Below are positions 17,243-25,793 of a stretch of DNA of 64,000 bases, piece after piece. This stretch comes from Diplocloster modestus (GTDB lineage: Bacteria > Bacillota > Clostridia > Lachnospirales > Lachnospiraceae): NCBI RefSeq assembly GCF_019042245.1, contig NZ_JAHQCX010000001.1, positions 425,459 through 489,458 of the forward strand, in the 5' to 3' direction. The position numbers and the translations under genes are program-made. How positions within the stretch are numbered: position 1 is the first letter of the stretch; the number at the start of each line of letters is the position of its first letter. Below the pieces are notes generated by a model that was given only the letters and a program-made list of their open reading frames with translations, made no database searches and was not told the origin of the DNA.

Positions 17243-17271
17243 AAATTAACATATCACCTACCGGCTGTCAA
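17243..17271 (-). promoter_or_regulatory. Promoter of the HlyC leader
   Basis: On the minus strand a consensus TTGACA (17266-17271) is followed after 17 bases by TAATTT (17243-17248), a weak -10. The start of transcription would be near 17236. Confidence 0.5.
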
Positions 17272-17373
17272 TCATTATTAGGAAAAATTAACGAATTCTT
17301 AATAACCTCTTTTCCGGAATCTAAACGGATACCCAATATTAGGAAAGGAGACGGAACGGTCTTGGGATATTAT

Positions 17374-17420
17374 TGTAGTTTTATGGATAGCGGCTGCCGT
17401 CCAAAACTGTAAAATAAGGA
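17374..17420 (+). promoter_or_regulatory. Candidate regulator site and promoter before GH31
   Basis: TGTAGTTTTATGGATA (17374-17389) is followed 20 bases later by TAAAATAAGGAT. The same pair, with one mismatch in the first part, occurs before the first permease gene at 19859-19906. No good -35 hexamer is present, as expected for an activator-dependent promoter. The AraC-type response regulator at 27571 is the natural candidate, by inference. Confidence 0.45.
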
Positions 17421-17529
17421 TTACGGATAAGAAAAAAGGCAGCAGACAGGAGAACGGGAAAAGTAATGACAGGAAAAGGAAACAACTATCAAAACCAAAT
17501 AACCCGAAGAAGGTAAGAGGAGGAAGCGT

Positions 17530-19863
17530 ATGAAATTCACGGAAGGATACTGGGAAAAAAATGAGCGGGCTCATATGATATATGCAGCCCAAGCATTTCA
17601 GATTGAAGAAATTCCATTCGGCATTAAAATTACAGCTCCCACGAAAAGAATCGAAAGTAGGGCGGATGCCCTGGATACGCCGGTAATTACGACGCTGATC
17701 ACCAGTGCTGGAGAGAATATCCTCTCTGTTTGCAGTTATCACTATCAAGGTTACCAGAGAAAAGATCCGCGTTTCCCAAAATGCTTAAAATCCATACAGA
17801 CAAAGGTCGAAGATTTTGAAAAGGAAACCGTTCTTACTTCCGGACGTTTCCGGGTGCACGTTGATAAAAAAGAATGGAATCTAAGCTTTGAGGCAGACGG
17901 GCGTCATTTGACTTCCTGCGGGTACCATGGCTTGGGTTATGCTCAATATGACAGAGAGCCAGCTACGATGTTTCCGGAGCAAGAGTATATGAAGGCGGAA
18001 TACCGACCTTATATGACGGCCAGCCTGTCGTTGAATCCAGGAGCATGTGTTTACGGTCTGGGTGAACGATTTACTGCTTTTGTGAAAAATGGTCAAGTGG
18101 TAGACTGCTGGAATGAAGATGGCGGAACCTCGTCTCAGATCGCTTACAAAAACATCCCGTTTTATATGACAAATCAGGGATATGGTGTTTTTGCAGACCA
18201 TGCAGACCCGGTTTCCTTTGAGGTGGCCAGTGAAAAAGTGGAGGAGGTGGGATTTTCCGTTCCGGGTGAGGAGATCCGTTATTATCTGATCTGCGGAAAA
18301 GATATGAAGGAGATCCTGGAAGGTTATACTGGGATAACCGGGCGAGCCGCATTGCCTCCGGCCTGGTCCTTTGGTCTATGGCTGAGCACCTCTTTTACCA
18401 CTAACTATGATGAAGAAACCGCGAATTCCTTCTTAAAGGGGATGAAAGACTGCGGTGTTCCAGTTCGGGTATTTCATTTTGACTGTTATTGGATGCGCGC
18501 TTTGCACTGGTGTGATTTTGTATGGGATCCAGAGACATTTCCGGATGTACCGGCCATGCTGAAACGTTATAAAAATCAGGGACTGAAGATCTGTGTGTGG
18601 ATCAATCCCTATGTGGCACAGGGAACAAAATTGTTCCAGGAAGGGATGGAGCGGGGATATTTTCTACAGCGAGCGGATGGCCGGGGAGTCAAACAGTTGG
18701 ACAATTGGCAGCCGGGTATGGGGCTGGTGGACTTTACCAATCCGGATGCAGCAGCCTGGTATGCGGATCAATTAAAAGGATTACTGCAGCTGGGAGTGGA
18801 CTGCTTTAAGACAGATTTTGGAGAGAGAATCCCCATCGATGTCCGCTATGCAGACGGCTCCGACCCGATGGCGATGCATAATTACTATACCTATCTCTAT
18901 AACCGGTGTGTCTATAAACTGCTGGTAAAAGAAAAAGGGGAGCAGGAGGCTGTACTATTTGCCCGAAGTGCCACAGCCGGCTGCCAGCAATTCCCGGTAC
19001 ACTGGGGCGGAGACTGCTGTGCAACCTACGCATCGATGGCTGAAACCCTGCGGGGCGGGCTTTCCTTTATGATGTCCGGGTTTTCTTTTTGGAGTCATGA
19101 TATGGGTGGATTTGAGATGACATCCTCCCCTGATCTGTACAAACGCTGGGTTCAGTTTGGACTGTTGTCCACTCACAGCCGGCTGCATGGCTCAAAGAGC
19201 TATCGTGTCCCATGGCTGTATGATCAAGAGGCTTGTGAGGTGTGCAGGGAGTTTACACAGCTAAAATACTCTTTGATGCCTTATCTCTATGATTGCGCTG
19301 CATATGCGCATGAGACGGGAATCCCGGTAATGCGCCCGATGGTTTTGGAATTTGAGGAGGATCCGGCCACTGCATATCTGGATATGCAGTACATGCTTGG
19401 TAATAAGCTGCTGGTAGCGCCTATATTCCGGGAGAACCAGCAGGCGCTCTATTATCTGCCGGAAGGGACATGGACACACCTGCTGTCGAACGAGCGCAAA
19501 AATGGCGGCCGTTGGTATCAGGAAACCTATGATTTTCATTCTCTGCCTCTGTATGTTCGGCCGAATTCCATCCTGCCTATCGGCGGCCGTATAGACCGAC
19601 CGGATTATTCATATCTGGAAGGACTGAGTCTGCACTTTTATCAGATCGAAAATGAGAAGAGCGCATGTTGCAGGATTACGGATACAGACGGCAAGTCCGT
19701 ATTTTTTGTACAGGCGGTATATCATGCGGGATGCCTGAAAATAACGATGTCGGAGCTTTTAAAGGATCTGCGTCTGATAATCCATGGAATTGCAGGGCCA
19801 AAGGAGCAGATCTGCCTGGTGCCAGAGGAGAAGGAAGTAACCGTAAGGTGTACATTTTTGTAG
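17530..19863 (+). CDS. Glycoside hydrolase family 31, alpha-xylosidase-like
   Basis: A 777-residue cytoplasmic enzyme (no signal peptide) of the GH31 family, closest in layout to the alpha-xylosidase YicI. The catalytic nucleophile is Asp429 in CFKTDFGERIP and the acid/base Asp495 in HWGGDCCATYASM; the 66-residue spacing equals that in YicI (416 and 482). The N-terminal beta domain contains YGLGERFTAFVKNGQ. It should release alpha-linked xylose or glucose from imported oligosaccharides. A GAGGAGG site precedes the ATG. It opens a locus with an ABC importer, a GH116 enzyme and a two-component system. The precise sugar is uncertain. Confidence 0.92.
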   Translation: MKFTEGYWEKNERAHMIYAAQAFQIEEIPFGIKITAPTKRIESRADALDTPVITTLITSAGENILSVCSYHYQGYQRKDPRFPKCLKSIQTKVEDFEKETVLTSGRFRVHVDKKEWNLSFEADGRHLTSCGYHGLGYAQYDREPATMFPEQEYMKAEYRPYMTASLSLNPGACVYGLGERFTAFVKNGQVVDCWNEDGGTSSQIAYKNIPFYMTNQGYGVFADHADPVSFEVASEKVEEVGFSVPGEEIRYYLICGKDMKEILEGYTGITGRAALPPAWSFGLWLSTSFTTNYDEETANSFLKGMKDCGVPVRVFHFDCYWMRALHWCDFVWDPETFPDVPAMLKRYKNQGLKICVWINPYVAQGTKLFQEGMERGYFLQRADGRGVKQLDNWQPGMGLVDFTNPDAAAWYADQLKGLLQLGVDCFKTDFGERIPIDVRYADGSDPMAMHNYYTYLYNRCVYKLLVKEKGEQEAVLFARSATAGCQQFPVHWGGDCCATYASMAETLRGGLSFMMSGFSFWSHDMGGFEMTSSPDLYKRWVQFGLLSTHSRLHGSKSYRVPWLYDQEACEVCREFTQLKYSLMPYLYDCAAYAHETGIPVMRPMVLEFEEDPATAYLDMQYMLGNKLLVAPIFRENQQALYYLPEGTWTHLLSNERKNGGRWYQETYDFHSLPLYVRPNSILPIGGRIDRPDYSYLEGLSLHFYQIENEKSACCRITDTDGKSVFFVQAVYHAGCLKITMSELLKDLRLIIHGIAGPKEQICLVPEEKEVTVRCTFL

Positions 19864-19906
19864 TTTTGTGGATATGGATCGTATTTTCAAACGATTATAA
19901 TAAGGA
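19859..19906 (+). promoter_or_regulatory. Candidate regulator site and promoter before the ABC operon
   Basis: TGTAGTTTTGTGGATA (19859-19874) overlaps the GH31 stop codon and is followed after 21 bases by TATAATAAGGAT, with TATAAT at 19896-19901. It matches the arrangement at 17374-17420. It suggests a second, co-regulated promoter for the importer genes inside the locus. Confidence 0.45.
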
Positions 19907-19944
19907 TAGAAAAGATAAAAATCTGGAAAGAGAAGTGATCTGAT

Positions 19945-20835
19945 ATGCGGAAACGGAAAAAAAGGACGAGACTTTTACTGGCCGTTGGGTTTATGCTGCC
20001 TGGCTATGCATTCATTCTGTTTGGGTTTCTTATCCCAGGCGCCTGGAATATTGTACTATCTTTTCAGGAGTGGGATGGCTTTAATGAAAAAAAGTTTGTG
20101 CTTTTTCAAAACTACGTCAAAGCATTTCACGACAGTCTTTTTCTTAAGAGCATCTCAAATTCTGTAATAATTGCAGTGGTTACCATGATTGGGGCCGTGA
20201 TATTGGGTCTTCTGCTGGCAATGATGCTTTACTGGTTGGGAAAGAGAGAGGGAGCTTTATATCGGTTGATTATATTTATGCCGGCTATGATCCCGGTATC
20301 GATTATCGGTTTACTGTTCACCTTTATCTACAATTCAGATATGGGCCTTCTGAATCAGTTACTGCGTCTGATCGGACTGACCGGCCTTACCAATGCCTGG
20401 CTGGAAAATTCTGCCACAGTTCTGCCCTGTGTGATCGCTGTGGGAATCTGGAGACTTTTGGGAATGCCGATGATGCTGTGCTTTGTGGCATTGCAGGCGG
20501 TACCGCCCACATTGCTGGAGGCCGGAAGAATTGATGGAGCCTCTTACAGACAGCAGATGATTCATATCCTTCTGCCGTTAATCAGACCGACCATCGCGCT
20601 GTCCATGGTATTTGTACTGCTAAACGCCTTCAAGACCTATGACCTGGTCTATGTACTGACCAAGGGAGGCCCGGCTAACGCCTCGATGACGGTTCCGATC
20701 TATATGCAGAAAACCGCATTCACTTACAGCAAATTCAGCTATTCCTCCACCATGGGAGTATTGACGGCGATAATTATCATCGTAATTGTGCTGCTTACGC
20801 AAAGGATAATGAAAGGGGAGACCTATGAATTTTAA
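19945..20835 (+). CDS. Sugar ABC permease, MalF/UgpA type
   Basis: A 296-residue inner-membrane permease with six hydrophobic segments of the binding-protein-dependent family (BPD_transp_1). The EAA loop reads EAGRIDGASYRQQMIHILLPLIRP, the contact site for the ATPase. GWWDGFNEKKFVLFQNY-like text near residue 50 (EWDGFNEKKFVLFQNY) is typical for the MalF/UgpA half. It overlaps the second permease by 11 bases. No ATPase gene lies in the locus; clostridial oligosaccharide importers of this class usually share an MsmK/UgpC-type ATPase encoded elsewhere. Confidence 0.9.
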   Translation: MRKRKKRTRLLLAVGFMLPGYAFILFGFLIPGAWNIVLSFQEWDGFNEKKFVLFQNYVKAFHDSLFLKSISNSVIIAVVTMIGAVILGLLLAMMLYWLGKREGALYRLIIFMPAMIPVSIIGLLFTFIYNSDMGLLNQLLRLIGLTGLTNAWLENSATVLPCVIAVGIWRLLGMPMMLCFVALQAVPPTLLEAGRIDGASYRQQMIHILLPLIRPTIALSMVFVLLNAFKTYDLVYVLTKGGPANASMTVPIYMQKTAFTYSKFSYSSTMGVLTAIIIIVIVLLTQRIMKGETYEF

Positions 20836-21661
20836 AAAATTGAACCACACCAATCTGGTCTGCAGAGGTGTGGCGCTGTTATCCGTTCTCATTACACTGT
20901 ATCCAATTGTTTTTGTCGGTCTTACATCGCTTAAGGCCACGTCCGAATTCTACAATAATATCTGGGGGATTCCCAGGGAATTTAAATGGTCGAACTACTA
21001 CAGCGCCTGGGTAACCAGCAGAATCGGTCGATATTTTAAAGCCAGTGTGATCGTAGTGGGGATATCGGTAGTAGCTGTTCTTATTTTTAGCGCGCTGGCA
21101 GGCTATGCACTCTCCAGGTTAAAGGTTCGTTATGTGAGCGCTGCAGCCATCGGAATTATCGTAATTACGCAGCTAATGCCGTTAGAATCCGTTATTATGC
21201 CCCTGTATCTCATCATGAGCCGCCTGAGGCTGCTGAACGGATATGTGACGCTGATTTTGCCCTATATAGGCTGGGGAATGCCACTGACGATTCTGATTTA
21301 TAAGAACTACTTTGATACAATTCCGCAGGAACTGATGGAAGCGGCCAGGATCGACGGCTGTTCTGAATTACAGTGTTTTTGCCGTATTGCGGTGCCGGTT
21401 ATGAAGCCGGCTACAGCAACCAACGCGATCTTTAATTTTGTGGGGCTTTGGGGGGAACTTTTATGGGCATCGGTTTCCACGGCAACTTCTCAGTTTGGAA
21501 CTCTGCCGGTGGGGATTATTAGCTTTAAACAACAGTTTTCAACAGACTGGGGGCCGATGTCTGCGGCGATCTGTATCGTTATTTTGCCGCTGATTCTGAT
21601 CTTTAGTTTCCTGCAGAAGTATTTTGTACAGGGCTTATCAAATGGTGCGTTAAAAGGGTGA
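20825..21661 (+). CDS. Sugar ABC permease, MalG/UgpE type
   Basis: The 278-residue partner permease, with six membrane segments and the EAA loop EAARIDGCSELQCFCRIAVPVMKP. The start ATG lies within the last 11 bases of the first permease, with a GGGGAG site, so the two halves are made together. It is followed by a 106-base gap with a hairpin before the binding protein gene. Confidence 0.9.
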   Translation: MNFKKLNHTNLVCRGVALLSVLITLYPIVFVGLTSLKATSEFYNNIWGIPREFKWSNYYSAWVTSRIGRYFKASVIVVGISVVAVLIFSALAGYALSRLKVRYVSAAAIGIIVITQLMPLESVIMPLYLIMSRLRLLNGYVTLILPYIGWGMPLTILIYKNYFDTIPQELMEAARIDGCSELQCFCRIAVPVMKPATATNAIFNFVGLWGELLWASVSTATSQFGTLPVGIISFKQQFSTDWGPMSAAICIVILPLILIFSFLQKYFVQGLSNGALKG

Positions 21662-21714
21662 TCCTGTTCCCGGAAAAATGGGGATTTATATAAAAGATAT
21701 ACAGCAAAACTAAT

Positions 21715-21739
21715 GCTGCCGGACACAGGAAACGGCAGC
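21715..21739 (+). promoter_or_regulatory. Intergenic hairpin before the binding protein gene
   Basis: GCTGCCG (21715-21721) pairs with CGGCAGC (21733-21739) around an 11-base loop, without a T run. Such hairpins often protect mRNA ends and help raise binding-protein output relative to permeases; that role is inferred. Confidence 0.4.
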
Positions 21740-21767
21740 GCCAGAAGGGATTGAAAGGAGAAAGGTT

Positions 21768-23102
21768 ATGGGAAAAAAGTTATTGGCAGTATTACTATCG
21801 GTGGTTATGACTCTGGGGATGATGACAGGGTGCGGCAGCGGGACACAGGAGAACAGCGGGAACGACAGTGAGTCAGGTAATCAGCAAGGGAGCCAAACGG
21901 AGGAAAATGGGAAAGAAGCAACAGGAAAGGAAGAATCCGGGAAAAAGACGAAGGTGGTCTGTTATGTGGTAAATACTGCTACAACTTCACAAGAACCTAT
22001 CTGGAATTCCATAAAGGAAAAACTGTCCGACCGATATGAGATTGAATTGCTGGAGGTTGATACTGAAAATCTGGATACAGTGATTAAGACCGGAATCGCA
22101 TCCGGAGAACCGGCGGATATTTATTTCAAACAGGGACAATATCTGAAACCCTATGTGGATGCAGGACAAGCGTTGGATCTCACGCCGTATCTTACGGAAA
22201 ATAACGGTGAATGGCTGAATTCCCTGGACCAGAGCCTGGTGGATGTGGGAAAATATGATGGAAAATACTATTCGGTGCCTATGACAGGCGTCTATGCTAA
22301 TTTTTATTACAATGCCGATCTACTGAAAGAAGCGGGAATCGAGATTCCTTCGGAGTGGACCTGGGATCAGTTCATGGAAACCTGCGCCCAGATTGATGAG
22401 AAGACCGAGGCCTATCCCTATGCCATCTGCGGCCTGTGCAACGATTTTATGGCCAGAAATGCGTTGTTGAGTAAATCCAATGACGCAGGGACTATGGAGG
22501 CATGGGGGAATGCAGAAGTGGCTGTGACCGACCCGCTTCTTCAGGAATGCCTGGAACAGACTAAGGAGTTGTATGACAAGGGCTACTGGTATCCTAAGGA
22601 CGGCGCCATGATTACCACCAGGGATGAAGTGATCGCTGCATTCCATCAGGGAAAAGTGGCAATCATCGGGGATGTAAACGCGGTATCCGGTATGGTAGCG
22701 GAAGGCTGTGATTTTAATGTCGGAATTGCCGCGTGGCCGAAAGCCGGAAAGGAAAATATCAGTCTGGGCGGAGCTGATGCGTATTTTATTCCCTCGAATG
22801 CACAGCATCCGGACGCTGCTATTGAAATTTTGAAGGAATTTACAAGTGAAGAGATGCAGCAGATTCACGCAGACTATGGTTTTGCCCCGGTTAACGTTAA
22901 TGTTACCTCTGAAGATCCGCTGGTACAGCAGTTTGCGGACCTGAAAACCAGGATTTATGGATCGGAGCTGATGTATATTTCCACGGAAATGACAGCATTC
23001 TGGCAGGATGTTTTGATTGAGGATTACTGTCTGGAGACAAATGGCCTGGATGAATTACTCAACCAGATGGAGAAAATGCGCCAGGAAGCAGTGCAGAAAT
23101 AA
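21768..23102 (+). CDS. Extracellular sugar-binding lipoprotein
   Basis: A 444-residue lipoprotein of the solute-binding family 1 (SBP_bac_1, MalE-like). The signal peptide ends in MTGC with Cys22 and is followed by an unusually long Ser/Glu/Gly-rich linker to about residue 62. The mature part has EPADIYFKQGQYLKPYVDAGQALDLTPYL, MTGVYANFYYNADLLKEAGIEIPSEWTWDQF and a late AAWPKAGKENISLGGADAYFIP segment, all typical of oligosaccharide binders. A GAAAGGAG site precedes the ATG. It should deliver the sugar to the two upstream permeases. The ligand is probably a short oligosaccharide that the GH31 and GH116 enzymes then split. Confidence 0.9.
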   Translation: MGKKLLAVLLSVVMTLGMMTGCGSGTQENSGNDSESGNQQGSQTEENGKEATGKEESGKKTKVVCYVVNTATTSQEPIWNSIKEKLSDRYEIELLEVDTENLDTVIKTGIASGEPADIYFKQGQYLKPYVDAGQALDLTPYLTENNGEWLNSLDQSLVDVGKYDGKYYSVPMTGVYANFYYNADLLKEAGIEIPSEWTWDQFMETCAQIDEKTEAYPYAICGLCNDFMARNALLSKSNDAGTMEAWGNAEVAVTDPLLQECLEQTKELYDKGYWYPKDGAMITTRDEVIAAFHQGKVAIIGDVNAVSGMVAEGCDFNVGIAAWPKAGKENISLGGADAYFIPSNAQHPDAAIEILKEFTSEEMQQIHADYGFAPVNVNVTSEDPLVQQFADLKTRIYGSELMYISTEMTAFWQDVLIEDYCLETNGLDELLNQMEKMRQEAVQK

Positions 23103-23112
23103 CGGGAGAGAG

Positions 23113-25596
23113 ATGACGATGGAAGAAAAGGAACGCTTATATCCGTTGACGGATCTATATGCGGATAACACACAAAAAACCTACGGGCGGGAGGCAGAGT
23201 CCTGCGCTTTCCTGCTTGGAGGGATCGGCACGGGAAATATATCGGTCGGTGCCAGAGGGGAGCTTAAGAGTTGGCAGATCTTCAACCAGCCAGCGGTGGA
23301 AAATATAAACCCTTATACATTCTTTGCCATTCGTACGCAGGAGGAAGACGGTACAATTACAGCCAAGGTCCTGGAATCCGAATATACGCCGCCTTTTGCA
23401 AAACCACAGGGATTTCTGCGGTGCGAAACTGCCGGATGGCCCAGATTGAGCGATTCCAGACTATCCTCCAGGTATCCTTTTGTGCAGGTGGAGTTTCAGG
23501 ATAAAGATCTGCCGGTCCAGGTTAGCTTGGAAGCTTATACTCCTTTTATACCGCTGAATGCGGATGACTCCGGTATTCCCGGCGCCTGCCTTCGGTATCG
23601 GGTGAAAAATCCAACGAACCGACCCGTTACGGTATCGGTAGCGGGTTCCCTAAATAATGCGGTGGGATTTACCGGTTATGATATGTTTGATATTATGACA
23701 TTTCAGGGTGAACGTCGGAATGAGAAGAGGGAAAGCGGAAGGTTAAAAGGCGTGTTCATGCGGGGAGATAAGTTGCCGGACAACCTGCTTTCCAACGGAA
23801 CGATGGCACTTGCAGTCACAGATGAGAAGGCTACGGTCCGGCCATACTGGCTGCTGGGACAGTGGACGGACGGTGCGGAGGACTTTTGGGAGGATTTTAC
23901 ATCGGATGGAGAGCTGGATGAGTCCTCTTCGGTAGAGGCAAGAGGATGCCGGATGGCGGAATTATTTGATTATACATATCTGCACTTCTTTTTCCGGGTG
24001 GGAGCAGTATGCAGCAAACGGGTGGTGAAACCTGGCGGAGAAGAGTTATTTGAGTTCATGATTACCTGGAGTTTTCCCAATAGGGTAAAGGGATGGCCTG
24101 ATTCGATAGGGGCACTTGAAGCTGTTAAAAATGGCGAATACGAGACGATCCGTAACTATTATGCAGCCCGTTTTCCGGATGCGTGGAGTGCGGCGGAGTA
24201 TCTGGATCAGCAGAAAGAGCGACTTGAAGCGGGATCCAGGATGTTTTCCAATGCTTTTTATCAGACCACACTGCCTGGATATGTACTGGAAGCGGCTGCG
24301 GATAACATAACGGTGTTAAGAAGCCCCACCTGCTTTCGGATCGAGAACGGTGATTTCCTGGGTTGGGAAGGGGTGGATCGGACTGCTGGCTGTGGTTCCG
24401 GAACCTGCACCCATGTATGGAATTACGCGCAGACTGTGGCTTTCTTATTCCCCGAACTGGAGCGCTCCATGCGCAGAATCGAATTTTTGAAGGAGACCCG
24501 GGAAAATGGACATATGGCTTACCGGACCTACCGGGGCTTGGGTCTCGAACAGTGGGATATGCTTCCATCAGCCGATGGCCAGTTGGGAACGGTTGTGCGT
24601 TTCTACCGGGAATGGAAGTTAAGTGGTGACGATGAATTCTTGAGGGAAAGCTGGGAAAAAATAGTAAGCTGTATGGAATTCGCGGAGAACACATGGGATC
24701 AGGACCAGGACGGCGTATTGGAACAGGCACAGCATGTCACCTATGATACGGAGCTTTATGGAATCACCAGTATGGTAAGCACGATCTATTTGGCCGCACT
24801 GAAAGCGTCTGCTGAAATGGCCGGCTATCTGAAGGATGAGAAGCGGGCAGAAAAGTTCAGAGACAGGTTCGAAGCCGGCAGCAAAAAACTGGATGAGATC
24901 AGCTTTAACGGAGAATATTATATACAGATTCTTGACCGCCTGGAGAATTACCGTTACCAATATGGGGAAGGCTGTCTGTCGGACCAGTTGCTAGGACAAT
25001 TTATGGCACACTGCGCCGGATTAGGGTATGTACTCCCGAAGGAACATGTAAAAAAAGCATCGGAATCTATCTTCAAGTATAATTTTATCCGTCATGCGCG
25101 GGATTATGTTCACGGTGAGCGGGCGTTTATCCTGAACGATGAGTCCGGGCTTACTCCGTGTACCTGGCCAAAAGGCGGTAAACCCAGATTTCCCTTTACC
25201 TACTACGGAGAGGTCTGGACCGGAATTGAATATGAGGCGGCCACGCTTTTACTGTATTCGGGGCTGATCGATGAGGGCCTTACCGTGGTAAAGGCAGTCA
25301 GAGACCGACATGATGGATATAGACGGAATCCGTGGTCCGAGGTGGAATCTGGCAATTATTATACGCGTTCCATGGCAAGTTACGGTGTCCTGCTGGCGTT
25401 AACCGGATTTGCGTTTGATCACAGGACGGGCACAATCTCCTTTAAGCCGCAGATCAACGGAGATGATTTCAGCAGTTTCTGGTGTAACGGAAAGGCCTGG
25501 GGAATCTACCATCAGAAAAAGGATGCACAGACGGGAGAACTGCATAAGGAAATGGAAGTGCTGTACGGACAGGGAGACGATATTCGGGTTATATAG
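23113..25596 (+). CDS. Glycoside hydrolase family 116
   Basis: An 827-residue enzyme without a signal peptide, related to bacterial GH116 beta-glucosidases/beta-xylosidases and to human GBA2. The N-terminal beta domain holds AFLLGGIGTGNISVGARGELKSWQIFNQP, the hallmark of the family; the C-terminal (alpha/alpha)6 domain has GWEGVDRTAGCGSGTCTHVW and HVTYDTELYG. Asp545 in the TYD motif is the likely acid/base; Glu419 in GWEG is my candidate nucleophile, less certain. The ribosome site GGGAGAG is close to the ATG at 23113; an ATG at 23119 is an alternative. It starts 10 bases after the binding protein. Confidence 0.85.
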   Translation: MTMEEKERLYPLTDLYADNTQKTYGREAESCAFLLGGIGTGNISVGARGELKSWQIFNQPAVENINPYTFFAIRTQEEDGTITAKVLESEYTPPFAKPQGFLRCETAGWPRLSDSRLSSRYPFVQVEFQDKDLPVQVSLEAYTPFIPLNADDSGIPGACLRYRVKNPTNRPVTVSVAGSLNNAVGFTGYDMFDIMTFQGERRNEKRESGRLKGVFMRGDKLPDNLLSNGTMALAVTDEKATVRPYWLLGQWTDGAEDFWEDFTSDGELDESSSVEARGCRMAELFDYTYLHFFFRVGAVCSKRVVKPGGEELFEFMITWSFPNRVKGWPDSIGALEAVKNGEYETIRNYYAARFPDAWSAAEYLDQQKERLEAGSRMFSNAFYQTTLPGYVLEAAADNITVLRSPTCFRIENGDFLGWEGVDRTAGCGSGTCTHVWNYAQTVAFLFPELERSMRRIEFLKETRENGHMAYRTYRGLGLEQWDMLPSADGQLGTVVRFYREWKLSGDDEFLRESWEKIVSCMEFAENTWDQDQDGVLEQAQHVTYDTELYGITSMVSTIYLAALKASAEMAGYLKDEKRAEKFRDRFEAGSKKLDEISFNGEYYIQILDRLENYRYQYGEGCLSDQLLGQFMAHCAGLGYVLPKEHVKKASESIFKYNFIRHARDYVHGERAFILNDESGLTPCTWPKGGKPRFPFTYYGEVWTGIEYEAATLLLYSGLIDEGLTVVKAVRDRHDGYRRNPWSEVESGNYYTRSMASYGVLLALTGFAFDHRTGTISFKPQINGDDFSSFWCNGKAWGIYHQKKDAQTGELHKEMEVLYGQGDDIRVI

Positions 25597-25626
25597 ATTT
25601 TGCCTTATAGGAAATACCTGGAGGGA

Positions 25627-25656
25627 GGGGATGGTATCCATGCAGATGCCATCCCC
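25627..25656 (+). terminator. Hairpin after the GH116 gene
   Basis: GGGGATGG (25627-25634) pairs with CCATCCCC (25649-25656), with ATC/GAT extending the stem inside one mismatch. No long T run follows, so it may be a weak terminator separating the enzyme operon from the regulator operon. Confidence 0.45.
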
Positions 25657-25734
25657 AGATGTATTTCTCTTCGGATTAGTTGAGATGGGAAAATATGGAA
25701 TATCTGCAGAGGCCGACTTTAAAAGTCTGAGCCA

Positions 25735-25743
25735 TGTTATAAT
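25735..25743 (+). promoter_or_regulatory. Extended -10 promoter for the two-component operon
   Basis: TGTTATAAT is an extended -10 element (TGnTATAAT) about 50 bases before the kinase start; no clear -35 hexamer is present. An ATTATAAC sequence follows at about 25754. Confidence 0.5.
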
Positions 25744-25793
25744 GACGGTAGACATTATAACAGCGGATTAGCCAGTACAACGGGGGAATGTGC

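Noticed and set aside
17080..17271. Known magnesium or manganese riboswitch (M-box, yybP-ykoY)
   Set aside because: The expected conserved segments of these classes are not present in the leader on either strand, so I list it only as an unassigned leader.
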